Positions 1 through 10,516 of a DNA stretch of 64,000 bases are shown in pieces. The notes below the pieces were generated by a model, which made no database searches, was not told where the DNA came from, and saw only the letters and a list, made by a program, of their open reading frames with translations. Position 1 is the stretch's first letter, and each line of letters opens with the position of its first letter. The DNA lies in the NCBI GenBank assembly GCA_030323885.1, contig CM059189.1, positions 43,243,428 to 43,307,427 on the forward strand, read 5' to 3'. The position numbers and the translations under genes were made by a program. This stretch comes from Branchipolynoe longqiensis. Taxonomy: Eukaryota; Annelida; Polychaeta; Phyllodocida; Polynoidae.

Positions 1-423
1 GGGTACATCACGGAGGAGTACCAGCCCGAATACCTCGCAGACGGACACAACATCGCACAGCTCAAGGCGATAAACCTCATTGTCGCACTCCACGCCCTCA
101 CCCCGCCCAACCCCCAGGACTACGCCGTCGTCGTCAACACCGACAACCAGGCATCACAAATCGTCCTTGAAACCGGAGCCGGCAAAGAGCCTACCCTCTG
201 CGCCTGCGCTCGGGCAATCTGGAGGTTTGCGGCACTCAACTCCTGCGAGATCCGCGTCGTCCACAAGCCCGGCACTGAGATCGCCTTCGCTGACGCCCTC
301 AGCAGGGCGCCATTCGACCGGACGGCCAGGCAGAAGGCGGATCGATTTGTCGACGACATGGACCTCGTCCGCGTCCGCGTCCGGGTCGTCCACAGTACAT
401 CCATACTCGATGTAGATGAATAG
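1..423 (+). CDS. RNase H domain of a tyrosine-recombinase retroelement (3' end of pol, partial)
   Basis: Frame 1 is open from the first base of the window to a TAG at 421-423. The product looks like the end of a retroelement RNase H: an acidic NTDNQAS motif near 148-168, then HKPGTEIAFADALSR near 262-306, which resembles the closing segment of RNase H in Ty3/DIRS-type pol proteins. The start lies outside the window, so no reverse transcriptase is visible. A tyrosine recombinase follows at once, the order known in DIRS/Ngaro-type elements. The last codons could be intronic: a GT at about 409 and a pyrimidine-rich AG at 461-462 would make a very short intron joining this frame to the recombinase. 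The third positions are very GC-rich, unlike the AT-rich surroundings. Confidence 0.7.
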   Translation, partial: GYITEEYQPEYLADGHNIAQLKAINLIVALHALTPPNPQDYAVVVNTDNQASQIVLETGAGKEPTLCACARAIWRFAALNSCEIRVVHKPGTEIAFADALSRAPFDRTARQKADRFVDDMDLVRVRVRVVHSTSILDVDE

Positions 424-462
424 CCTGGGTCGAGATAACTATCTGCCTCTCTCTCCCCAGGC

Positions 463-1404
463 AACCAAGAACAACAGCATCGACTCGCCCACCTCTTCAG
501 AGCCGGCCTCGCCAAGGGCACCTGGAGGAACAAACAACGCCAGATAGCAACCTACCTCAGACACGCACTCGACGGAGACTACGACCCTGTCCGCCCGACA
601 CAGATCGACATAGCCTCCTTCCTCGCTTCAATCTCCCTATCGCTCCGATCCCCGGGAGCCGTGATGAACCATCTCAGTGCCGCGCGGACATGGGTCGAGC
701 TCAAGGACGGGACTACAAGAGCATTCGACTCATACCTCATCAAAATCATCAAAAAAGGGATAATCCGGGAGTCCGGCCATGTGCCCCGACAGGCCCCTCC
801 CTTGACGCCTACTGACCTCCGCGCCGTCACCACCTTCCTGCTCCGGGCTGGCACCAATGCAAGGGTACTCACAGCGGCCGTCCTCATCGGGTACTTTTCA
901 CTACTCCGACAGGGGAACCTCCTCGTCACCGGGCGCCCCGACGACCCGGGACACACCCTTAGGTACCACGAGGTCACCCCCCACCGGACCCATCTCACCA
1001 TCCTCGTCCGCTCCACGAAGACCTCCAGAGGACGCCTCGACCAATACGCCATAACGATCCCTCGGATCACGACCTCCATCTGCTGCCCCGTGCGAGCCTG
1101 GAGGCACTACTCGGCCGCCACGTCACTCGACCCTGCCTTCATGACCCCGGACGGGTCCCCATTGACAGTAAAGACCCTCACGACGGCCATACGTGCCGCA
1201 TTACACCACTCGGGGTCCCCCAACCCATCCGCCTATACCCTCCACAGCCTCCGTCGGGGTGCCGCACAGGCGTGTGCCGCCGCCGGAGCGCCCCTCAAGG
1301 ACGTCGCTGACCTTGGCCACTGGCGGTTGGCCGCTCTCCACTCATACGTTCCCCAAGAGGCCTTCACGGTCGCGACCCGGGCACTCTCAACACTATTTGG
1401 TTGA
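463..1404 (+). CDS. Tyrosine recombinase (phage-integrase fold) of a DIRS/Ngaro-like retroelement
   Basis: An open frame follows the splice-like tract CTCTCTCTCCCCAG and ends with TGA at 1404. The first 80 or so codons resemble a SAM-like core-binding domain (GTWRNKQRQIATYLR). The catalytic domain follows, with the tyrosine-recombinase residues in order: Arg in the LLRQGNLL segment (about 900-925), the HSLRRG box (about 1239-1256), GHW (about 1315-1323) and the nucleophile Tyr in LHSYV (about 1339-1353). All catalytic positions are present and the frame is unbroken, so this domain looks recently active. In DIRS-type elements this enzyme inserts circular cDNA without a target duplication. A Crypton was considered, but the RNase H directly upstream argues for a retroelement. 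An ATG is available at 664, but it would remove the core-binding domain. Confidence 0.8.
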   Translation, partial: NQEQQHRLAHLFRAGLAKGTWRNKQRQIATYLRHALDGDYDPVRPTQIDIASFLASISLSLRSPGAVMNHLSAARTWVELKDGTTRAFDSYLIKIIKKGIIRESGHVPRQAPPLTPTDLRAVTTFLLRAGTNARVLTAAVLIGYFSLLRQGNLLVTGRPDDPGHTLRYHEVTPHRTHLTILVRSTKTSRGRLDQYAITIPRITTSICCPVRAWRHYSAATSLDPAFMTPDGSPLTVKTLTTAIRAALHHSGSPNPSAYTLHSLRRGAAQACAAAGAPLKDVADLGHWRLAALHSYVPQEAFTVATRALSTLFG

Positions 1405-1552
1405 GGCCCGGGTCACTTAAGACTCTAGCTGACGATGATGATTTACCTTATGACAATTGACCTTGAACTTTACCACTATCCATTACATTACATTGTCTTA
1501 ATGACCTATCCAACTTAACAATCCTCTACCTCTCATTACATTACATTACTTA

Positions 1553-2206
1553 ACCGTAGTGCATTTTCCTTCTTATTATCCTAGTACTGTATTTTGTTGT
1601 CAGTGTTAGTTCTCTATAGTGGCTGTAACCATTTTTTAACGGTCGGGCAAACCGGTTGTATTTAGTGCTGTGAGTGATAATAGGGGATTCTATCAGTTCA
1701 CAGCGGTTTTATAGTTATTAATACATTAGTATTCACACATACACATACATGAATAGTAACAGTAAAGTATATGAGTGTTAATATATCATAAATTAGACGT
1801 GTAGCATCGCACATGTGTGTGTCCATAGTCACTATAGTGTCATTGTCACATCCGCGTGAAACGTCCAAGTTACTTGCGCATAAGAACACTACCGTAGTGC
1901 AGTTTCCTTCTTATTATCCTAGTACTGTATTTTGTTGTCAGTGTTAGTTCTCTATATAGTGGCTGTAACCATTTTTTAACGGTCGGGCAAACCGGTTGTA
2001 TTTAGTGCTGGTGAGTGATAATAGGGGATTCTATCAGTTCACTCAATTCACAGCGGTTTTATAGTTATTAATACATTAGTATTCACACATACACATACAT
2101 GAATAGTAACAGTAAAGTATATGAGTGTTAATATATCATAAATTAGACGTGTAGCATCGCACATGTGTGTGTCCACAGTCATTATAGTGTCAGTGTCACA
2201 TCCCCG
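1553..2206. repeat. Two-copy tandem duplication, period about 338 bp
   Basis: The segment starting ACCGTAGTGCA at 1553 restarts at 1891 with few differences (a small TA expansion, one 9-10 bp insertion and scattered substitutions). It includes the word AACGGTCGGGCAAACCGGTT in both copies. No coding sequence is recognisable. It lies between the recombinase element and the KDZ transposase exons and may be untranslated or terminal sequence of either. Confidence 0.85.
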
Positions 2207-2822
2207 TGATCTGGCTTTTACCCATATTCCGAATTGGAGTATTGAAGGAGCCCTTAAATATAATACAGAATAAGCCGGATATAGTAGAACTGCGAGGTGT
2301 ACATAAACATGATTACCACAGACAGCATATAGACGATCTACAGAGATTAATAAATGCTCTATCAGCTGTTCATTTTGAATGTAGGTTTAAATCTGGACGG
2401 CATATTTACGGCATATTATGTGCCGCCGTATATGTCTAAAGCTTATGTTATTTGTCCAGGTAGGAAACACTACCAGGACTTCCTGTTCTGTAGCTGCATG
2501 GACTGGACGGAAACGCTTGTCCGGTTAGGATTCTGGCCGGTTACACCTACAATCCCTACTTCGGCCATTGACATGCGCCTCATGGACCGTGCACGCTCGT
2601 TCTTGCTGGAAGGACCTGTTGCCTTGAAAAAGTTTTGTGCCGCCACCACCGATCATGTCCAGAGCCTGCCACACAACAAGGAAACGAAGGTATCATAGTC
2701 CCTCGGAAGGATTTGTCATGACACTGGTGCTTAATAGCGCAGCTTAAAAACAAACTCCATCGTGAGCAGTTAAAGTTTGTAGATGTTATTGGGTAACGTC
2801 ACATTTCTTAAAGTATACTAAG

Positions 2823-3072
2823 ACTAAACTGTAAATAGGTTTGTTATATTTACTCTACTTCACATGAAATATCACTAACTAGAGAATACCTATGTCAATG
2901 CCAAACTAAACTGTCAATAGGTTTGTTATATTTACTCTACTTCACATGAAATGTCAATAACTAGAGAATACCTATGTCAATGCCAAACTAAACTGTAAAT
3001 AGGTTTGTTATATTTACTCTACTTCACATTAAATATCAATAACTAGAGAATACCTCTGTCAATGCCAAACTA
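2823..3072. repeat. Minisatellite, period 82 bp, three copies plus a stub
   Basis: Copies begin with ACTAAACTGT at 2823, 2905 and 2987; a partial fourth starts near 3068. The array lies in the intron between KDZ transposase exons 1 and 2. The copies differ only by a few substitutions, so the expansion is recent. Confidence 0.85.
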
Positions 3073-3558
3073 ACAGTATGCCAGTTGACACCTACTTGCA
3101 CTGGTAGAAATATGTCCCCAATGCACCAATTGTAGATCTCTATCAATCCTAAACTAACCAATTGACTTATTTCCAGGAGACTGATTGAGATTATTTGATA
3201 GTACTTTATGTCAGTCCCTAGTGCAAGCCTATGCATTTTTCTTAACAGTTTGCACTATATCGCGCTATCCTTCAATGTGCTCCACAGCACAGACAGTTTG
3301 TCTATGATGTCGATCGGTCGAGTGATCTGTTGCCGGACTTCCCAGATGGCAGCAAATGTCCCATCTGTGAGCATACCAAACAGGAACTACCACTGGTAGT
3401 GAGTCAGGACGGTAATTTCCGATTAGTGCGGAAAGGTTCGGCAGGTCCCAGCTTCTATCCACCACAGCAAGGGACAAAATTCTTCATTCCTCCCCAAGAT
3501 GTCAACCCTTATCTACGAGATGATAACCAGCCGGCAAATGTCGATGTATGTATTCTAA

Positions 3559-4000
3559 CGTCCACCTAAATATATAGTGAACACCTGAGTTGACGGTTCG
3601 TAGTGAACCATTATTGGTTCTGACAGTGAACACCCGGTAGCAGCACTAAGCAGTAACCTAATACTAGATCTCTCCTAGTAAAATAAGTGCAATTCAATTA
3701 ACGGTCATTAGTCTTGACAGCTTATTGCCTCTCGTCCACCTAAATATATCAAATAAATGCAATTCAATTAACGGTCATTAGTCTTGACACCTTATTGCCT
3801 CTCGTCCACCTAAATATATAGTGAACACCTGAGTTGACGGTTCGTAGTGAACCATTATTGGTTCTGACAGTGAACACCCGGTAGCAGCACTAAGCAGTAA
3901 CCTAATACTAGATCTCTCTTAGTAAAATAAGTGCAATTCAATTAATGGTCATTAGTATTGCACCCTTATTGCTTCTCGCAGTGAACACCAGTTGGCAGCA
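3559..4000. repeat. Tandem duplication, period about 244 bp, in a KDZ intron
   Basis: The segment from CGTCCACCTAAATATATAG at 3559 recurs at 3803, including the phrase ACCATTATTGGTTCTGACAG. A short internal third start lies near 3733. It fills most of the intron between KDZ exons 2 and 3. Confidence 0.85.
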
Positions 4001-4449
4001 CTCCGCTGTCCGCTACAACTATAAGTATGATCATATCAATTAACTTAACGCTGTCTCGTAATAGTGTGTACTACTTTGTTTTACAGATGTGTCATGATTC
4101 CCTAGCCGGGGGTCGTGGAGCCTTCCGAAACCGTGGCCTTGATGTCCGCGGCGTTTTCGGCTCTGTGTGTGTCCACGACCATCCCTGCCACTTTATAAAC
4201 ATGACAGCTGGAGAAAAGTAAGTGTTAGCTTCAGGTTGTCGATTGCCAACATTACCAAATCTATTTGTCACCATTAAACGTGGTTAGCTGTTTTCTGTTG
4301 TCGAGTAAAGTAGGTCTGAGCTTTCAGTGCTTCAGTTTGTAGATTAACAACATTACCCACTCCAGTTCCGAGCATTAAACGTGGATACCGTACCCCCCCC
4401 GCCGTCGTTAAAAACATATTTATTGAAACAGCTCTTTTAATCCTTAGAC

Positions 4450-4830
4450 AACTATAGATACGAATCTCCAGTCTCTGTCATAAAGAAACTTACCGCGCAG
4501 CTGCCGGGCGGGAGCTGAAGATTCTATACGATGTTTCCTGCCGACGTTTTCTGTTTCTCCTATCTGCAAATTTGCACATAATTTTGTATTCTTGTTTGTA
4601 GAATGGGCTATCCAGTCTCTGTCATAAATAAATTTACCGCGCAGGCTGCCGGGAGGGAGATGAAGAATCAACGTTTTCTGTTTCTCCTATCTGCAAATTT
4701 CCACCAAATTTGGTATTCTTGTTTGTAGAATGGGATATCCAGTCTCTGTCATAAAGAAAGTTACCGAGCAGGCTGCCGGGCGGGAGCTGAAGATTTTATA
4801 CGATGTTGCCTGCCGACTGCGCCCACAGTT
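4450..4830 (+). repeat. Triplicated 5' end of KDZ exon 4 with its splice acceptor
   Basis: The start of exon 4 (ATCCAGTCTCTGTCATAAA... to the GGGAGCTGAAG segment) appears three times, near 4470, 4610 and 4737. Copies two and three are each preceded by the same intron end, TCTTGTTTGTAG. Only the third copy, at 4729, runs on into the full exon. The first two carry frame-disrupting changes and lead back into intron sequence (TTTTCTGTTTCTCC). Each repeat therefore carries a potential splice acceptor and a truncated exon. Confidence 0.8.
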
Positions 4831-4912
4831 GGGAACTTCCGGGGTGCCCATGCATCAACTGTCTCTTGCAGTACCAATATTCCATGGTTACTCGCATGAT
4901 GGTGGTTGTCAG

Positions 4913-5360
4913 CACCCAACCCGCGGTCATACCCCCTTCTGAGTATCCCGAAGACTGGGCAACGAGTGACTCGCTGCCTTCTTCACGTACGACTCAGTGG
5001 GTCAGCGTTTTATGTGGCTCACTGGGCCGAAGGGGCATTCTTTGCCGTTTTTCCGTGAATATCTGTTGTTCTTGTCAGGAGGGGCCGGACCCCACGTTCG
5101 TCCAAGGTTGAGACTGAGCCTACATAAAGCCCCATGTTTGTCAAAGCCTGACATATGAAAAGACTGAGTCTACATAAACCCCCACGTTCGTCCAAGCCCC
5201 ATGTTTGTCCAAAGCCTGACTGAGTCTACATAAACCCCCACATTCGTCCCAAGCTATCAAAAGAGGCGGGACCGATTGGCGGAGGCTGCATAGGTGTCAT
5301 TGCAGCAGAGTGACAACAGTAGTTACCGGCATTTATTAATTTATGCATTTATTTATATAT
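4913..5360 (+). repeat. Left arm of a long inverted repeat
   Basis: This arm matches the reverse complement of about 9829-10242 over roughly 400 bp. Landmarks shared in the same order are CACCCAACC.GCGGTCATAC at the tip, the block GTGAATATCTGTTGTTCTTG, several short repeats around GACTGAG.CTACATAAA, GAGGCGGGACCGATTGGCG, and the inner end AGTAGTTACCGGCATTTATT. The flanks outside the tips are unrelated to each other, which fixes the outer boundary at 4913. No target-site duplication is obvious. Confidence 0.8.
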
Positions 5361-5384
5361 CGCCAGACTGTGTGCCACAGAAAA

Positions 5385-5925
5385 AGGTAACTATATTAAC
5401 GTTTTCTCCAGTGCTTACCCGCTCCAGTGTTTGATTTTAGGTTCAACCCAGTTACACTACCGATGTAATTTAAGCACTTTCTTTATATTAACGTTTCCAC
5501 AAGTGAATACCCGGTCCCATGTTTGAATATAGGTTAAACCCATTTACATTACCGATGTAACTGAGTTTCATTCAACTAATCGACTGAATATGTGTGAAGC
5601 ATTTGTAATTTATGCACTTTCTTTATATTAACGTTTCCACAAGTGAATACCCGGTCCCATGTTTGAATATAGGTTAAACCCATTTACATTACCGATGTAA
5701 CTGAGTTTCATTCAACTAATCGACTGAATATGTGTGAAGGCTTTGTAATTGATGCACTTTCTTTATATTAACGTTTCCACAAGTGATTACCCGGTCCCGT
5801 GTTTGAATACAGGTTAAACCCATTTACATTACCGCTGTAATTGGGTTTCATTAAACTAATCCACTGACCTTTCTTTATATTAACGTTTCCTCAAGTGATT
5901 ACCCGGTCCCGTCTTTGCATTTAAC
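5385..5925. repeat. Degenerate tandem repeat inside the inverted-repeat unit
   Basis: A unit of about 120-150 bp beginning TTCTTTATATTAACGTTTCC occurs near 5480, 5630, 5757 and 5871, with a more divergent start near 5390. Shared inner words are ACCCGGTCCC and CATTTACATTACCG. The units are noncoding and immediately precede the plus-strand exon at 5995. Confidence 0.8.
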
Positions 5926-5994
5926 CATTTTATTTAGGTTTAATTACGTACCCAGTTACCTCATTACATCACGACATGTTAATAAATGTTTCAG

Positions 5995-6205
5995 TGGACG
6001 GAGAGGCCTTAACTCCGGCCACCATTGCCGTATGGGCTGGGGGATTTCAAGAAACGTACGGACGGATCCGTAGGGTGCGTCAACCAACTCTAACAGCTCG
6101 GGAGAAGTATGCGCGTGAGCTGAACAACTACTACTCCCTGGTACGCCATCGGGTGGATGAGCCTGTGCTGCCTGCTGACATCCAGCTGAACGAGGAACTA
6201 GCCAC
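5995..6205 (+). CDS. Single plus-strand exon, possibly the C-terminal part of a KDZ-type transposase
   Basis: The exon is delimited by a TTTCAG acceptor and a GTGAGTAA donor. It starts after codon position 1, ends after position 2, and is open throughout. The product has a tryptophan-anchored helical pattern (IAVWAGGFQETYGRIRR) followed by REKYARELNNYYSLVRHRV. That pattern resembles the helical region after the catalytic core in KDZ transposases, but I could not confirm it. Its incoming phase does not fit a simple read-through from KDZ exon 4. It lies between the inverted-repeat arms and converges on the minus-strand gene at 6577-9256. The rest of its gene is not identifiable. Confidence 0.45.
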
Positions 6206-6576
6206 GTGAGTAACACGGTTATGAAAATCCCTCTTTAAAACTATAACTAAAAGATAATTACTGAAATAGAATATAATCAAGTTCCCTCTTTAAAACTATA
6301 GCTAAAATATAATTACTATAAATACAATATAATCAAGTTTTACAAGGATTTAAACATCGACGACGACCACCACCTAAACAATTTAAGATCACTCTAAATC
6401 CAATATAATTACTAATTAATACAATATAATCAAGTTTTACAATGATTGGAATCACTATAAATCCAATCGAATTACTATTACTAAGTATTGCCCAATAATA
6501 ACATAAGTAAAATGCAATGGACAATTTCTTTTTAGATTTACCGGGAATTAACAAAAATAAATTGTGATGCAGAATA

Positions 6577-9256
6577 TTACAATTTTGGGAATGGATTTCG
6601 TAATGGTGATATCAAAATAGGACAGGCATTTATACTCATAACAATTATCAAGTGTTCGATCGTACCCATAGCATCCTGTAGCTTGGTAAGATAGGTAGCG
6701 CGCATCCTATCCTTGGCGCTCGTGGGGTGACCAGGGGCAGCAGCAGGGGCGGCAGCAGCAGCAGCAGCAGCAGCAGGGGAAGCGGCAGCAGCAGCAGGGG
6801 CAGCCGGGACGTCCTCGGCCTGCTCCGGGTTCCTTACTAAGGGTTAGATTTTCACAAACAAGTCGTAAGTCGTGTGTGTGTGGCGTGGGCGTGTACCTCA
6901 TACCTCTTAATTTCTCATATTGACAAGTGGCAATTTGTGTTTTTTGCCATTTTGAATAGCCAATATCTCGAGAAATAATTATGTCATGACTCTGGAAAAA
7001 AATAGACTTGATATATGGAAAATAGCTGTTTTTTGGATCATTTTTGTCCATATTAAAAAGCCTACAACTTTTTAAGTAATCATCCGATCTTAATGAACTT
7101 TGTGTCATTTTACTTCTTGTAAGAGCTATGGAACTAGATCAAAATATGGTACTTTCTATTGAGTTGCAAAAATGAGTTGGGATACCTATTGTAAGTCCTT
7201 AGTGATAGAGGGTGGGTAGGGGGAAAAACAGAGAATTGGCATTCAGCTAAAACTTACCATCGTGAAAATCAAAGCCTTCCCGGAAGAGCGACCAGTTTTT
7301 TTGTAAAAACTGCGGGGCAGTGCCGTAGCAGATGTCCACGGTGCCCCGTGGAGACTTCAGGAATAACAGCATATCCACCTCACCGTCTGTGTTGAGGTCG
7401 CACAGCAGGTTGGCCTGGATCAATACCGCAAATAATGTAGGTTCTTTTAACAAGGCTAGATAAATAAAGCGATATAAATTTATATAGAATAGTAAATGGG
7501 TCAACTTTAGGTATATATAACAGACACAAGTAAAATAAATTGACATATAAAACAATGCTGACAGAATAGTATCTGGGTCAACATTAGGTACATATAACAG
7601 CCCCAAGGAAGATTATGAATTATTATGGTAGACTAATATTCCGGCTTGCAGAGAGAGTGTGAAGACATTTTACATTCGGTAGGTGTAACAGACACAAGGA
7701 ATATTAGCGAATATTATCGTAGACTAATATACCTCCTTGCACAGACGGTGATAAGAGGCATTCACCGCGGCAACTCGCTCCTCACGGGTCATAGCTTCCG
7801 GACACATCTGAGCGAGCTGCCGGGCATCGTCGCTGTAGGTGTTCCACTCAGCGGGGAGAAGCGCTCTCCACCCAGCCAGCCAAGCAGTCTGCTTCTCGGC
7901 GAAGGTGCGGCGGCTGAAATATTTTAAGTCCATGTCTACATGTAACGATATTCCAGTGTCTACCAAGTGTGTAAGGCATATCATATCAATGAGAACATAG
8001 AAAAACACCTCATTATAAGATGAGACCATACTTAGAAAAACAATCAACTAAATATCTAATTACTTTGTAACGCTAAACCATTAAAATCATGCCAGGACAT
8101 TACCCGTCAGTACCGTGGCGTGTAACTAGTTACGCAACTATTATTCGAGCAGAGTGTAGGTTAGTCTTTTGTGAAAGAGTATAAAGACGGTGCTGTCAAC
8201 CGATTTTTTGATTGACAAACCTACATTGCCATATAATAGTTTCAGATAATTACAGCTAAAAAAAAATACTTCGGCCAACGTTGATATGGAATCTATATAA
8301 TTTACCGGACTGGGTGCAGCGCTTGTAGAGGTCGAACCCCGTTGTGCGCTTCGCCTGCTGCACGGAAAGGCGCACCTTTTGGCGAAGGCTGTCGGGGTCC
8401 GCGACGGCAGAAACGGCTGGAGCGCACCGCTCCTGCACATTTCGCCGCATGTTGCTGATGCGCACCTAAAGGGAATGCGAAAATGGGCGAAATACGTTTG
8501 AGAGATGTATTTGGTTCAGAGGATTGTGCACAGTAAAATAAAGTATTATCTATTTAATAACCCTTTAGATTTATAATCATTTAGATTTAAAATACATATT
8601 TGGTTGGATGAGTATAACCGGAAACAGGCTCAGATCACGTTCCAGCGCTGCTGGTAGGTGGGGCCACTGGGGGTCGGGTCACTTACTAGTTACAGAACTA
8701 ATTTCTGAAGGGGGGTAAGATGATTAATTGATTCTAACCTTGACTGCGCGCAACGACATGTTGGCAGCCTCTGCAGCCTGCAGCAGTTCCGGCTCGAAGG
8801 GCTTGGATGTGCTAACAAGCCCATCGTCATAAAACTGCTGCAGGATAGCCCGCTGCTCAGCTGTGGTGGAAACCACTGTCTGCAAAACCAAAACCAAACA
8901 AACCTAAATAATGATTATTAAACCTACAGATTAAACCTAAAGATTTAGACATAAGCCGTGTTCACACCCACAACCTACTGGAGGCGAACTAGATGAGGCG
9001 ACTCAACCCTAATCCGCCTCAGCATCGGGTTCACACGGCGGATGTGAGCCAACGGCGGATGTGAGCCAATGTGAGCCGACTATATTAGGCGCCATGAAGG
9101 GGTTTGAAGTTGTTTGAATTTGTTTGGCACATATTACATATCTACCGTACGAAATTTGACGGTCAAATACAGAATCCTACAACACAAAAACCGTATATAG
9201 ACGGATATATGTCAAATACTCACACGTTTCGATTCGGGGGCACCATGACAAGACAT
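6577..9256 (-). CDS. Six-exon gene for a 317-residue protein with a homeodomain-like N-terminus and an HMG-like middle; family unknown
   Basis: Exons in transcript order are 9256-9224 (starts ATG), 8879-8739, 8465-8306, 7935-7733, 7414-7258 and 6836-6577 (ends TAA). The phases match at every junction and the total is 954 nt. Exons 2-3 encode a helical run ending in AVKVRISNMRRNVQ, shaped like a homeodomain recognition helix. Exons 3-4 (FDLYKRC to ASYHRLCKE) recall an HMG-box-like layout with AWLAGWRALLPAEWN. Exon 5 (CDLNTDGEVDMLLFLKSP to a DFHDG end) is an acidic/aromatic segment I do not recognise. Exon 6 opens with an Ala/Pro-rich tract encoded by GCT/GCC repeats and ends in a helix. The acceptor of exon 4 is the least certain: a stronger-looking AG at 7925 would break the frame. 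The gene lies wholly between the inverted-repeat arms, so it may be transposon cargo or an accessory DNA-binding protein. Domain labels are by eye only. Confidence 0.6.
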
Positions 9257-9828
9257 CGTTGGAGATTTCGTAGTAGGTGATAGGTGAGGTGTGTGAGGTG
9301 CGCGAGTGTGAGAGTGTGTGAGTAGATTTGAGCTGGTGGGTGCGCGAGCAGTGCGGTGAGGCGAGGCATGGTCAAGAGGTCAATCGGTCAGACACCTAGT
9401 GGTAAGGAAATGAAGTATGTTTCATGCAGGTGGTGCCATCGGGCATGAAGATTTGCAACTAGAAAAGAAGACGACCGTCTGACCTCTGTTGTCTGGTGCT
9501 GCCACCTGGAGATATTAGGTTAGAACCCTGAAGATCAATGATGGCACCACCTAGTGCCTATGGCGGGAAGCAGATGTACAGCCGCAAACAAACCTTAAGG
9601 TAAACAATGGTTGTTACTGCATAACTACATCCAGTAGAAGAAAAGTTGATGCAGTAGAAGTCGATGCAGTAAAAGTCGATGCAGTAGAAGAAAAGTCTAT
9701 TCCTTGATTTCCACACAGCAAAAATAAATTCTCTATCAATGCGTTCGAAGGTTATCGTCGGTAGCGTAAGGCAACGTGGTGAACTATAGAAATAATTAAA
9801 AAACTATAGAAATAATTTAAAAAATAAA
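9257..9828. other. Noncoding stretch upstream of the six-exon gene
   Basis: This would hold the promoter of the minus-strand gene. It contains GTGTGAG-type simple repeats at 9280-9330, a small repeated word (GATGCAGTA.AAG) near 9648-9690 and AT-rich sequence next to the right inverted-repeat arm. I see no further exon. Confidence 0.5.
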
Positions 9829-10242
9829 TACATAAATAAATGCATAAATTAATAAATGCCGGTAACTACTGTTGTCACTCTCCTGCAATGCCACCTATGC
9901 AGCCTACGCCAATCGGTCCCGCCTCTTTTGATAGCTTTGGACGAATGTGGGGGGTTTATGTAGACTCAGTCTTTTCATATGTCAGGCTTTGGACAAACAT
10001 GGGGCTTTATGTAGGCTCAGTCTTTACATAGGTCAACCTTGGACAAACGCGGCGCTCCGGCCCCTCCTGACAAGAACAACAGATATTCACGGGAAAACGG
10101 CACAGAATGCCCTTAGGCCGAGTGAGCCACATACAAAATAAGTGTCATACGGTGAACTGAGTCGTACGCGAAAAAAGGCAGCGAGTCACTCGGTGCCCAT
10201 TCTTACGGAGACTCAGAAGGGGGTATGACCGCAGGTTGGGTG
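9829..10242 (-). repeat. Right arm of the long inverted repeat
   Basis: This is the reverse complement of 4913-5360, with about 10-15% divergence by eye and a small insertion near 10130-10165. The tip GTTGGGTG ends at 10242. With the left arm it bounds a unit of 5330 bp. Confidence 0.8.
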
Positions 10243-10516
10243 TGAATGCAGTCATAGGTCAGTAGCATTCCTGAATCGACCTCAGATGCTACTTGGAGGT
10301 CAGACCTCAATTACTCAAACACTGTGAGACCCCTAAAGGTGATTACATTAGGGTACTTGAATTCATATATTAATTGTTCGCTTAGGGTGAGTGGACTCTG
10401 CCAATCCCACCTCATAACTTTACCAATATGAATAATTTGATCAACTATGGCTTTATATATTTCATAAACCTAAATATAAGTCGAATTTATAATTCATAGC
10501 TTTATGCTATTCATTC

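Larger units (their letters stand above)
2460..4912 (+). pseudogene. KDZ-family (Kyakuja-Dileera-Zisupton) DNA transposase, four exons, truncated
   Basis: Four exons join with matching phases: 2460-2689, 3288-3545, 4087-4217 and 4729-4912; each intron has GT...AG ends. Exon 1 carries the family's CxC/WPVTP-type segment (LVRLGFWPVTPTIP) and a following helix with ALKKFC. Exon 2 has a CPIC zinc-ligand pair and the first acidic core motif, DGNFRLVRK. Exon 3 has GLDVRGVFGSVCVHDH, the family's 'GVfGavC.H' strand. Exon 4 has the second catalytic aspartate in ILYDVACRL and the FHGYSHDGGCQ segment. The family's third acidic residue (the DGE..ERLW region) should follow within about 20 residues. Instead, similarity stops exactly where the inverted-repeat arm begins at 4913, and the frame ends in TGA about 30 bases later. 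The N-terminal start is not found. KDZ transposases are DDE-type cut-and-paste enzymes; this copy lacks part of its active site and should be dead unless splicing bypasses the break. Confidence 0.75.

Noticed and set aside
463..1404. Crypton (DNA transposon with only a tyrosine recombinase)
   Set aside because: RNase H lies immediately upstream in a compatible position, so a DIRS/Ngaro-type retroelement is more likely.
6707..7108. 133-residue frame with poly-Cys on the minus strand
   Set aside because: Shadow frame of the GCT/GCC repeat; the spliced frame of the six-exon gene reads it as Ala/Pro.
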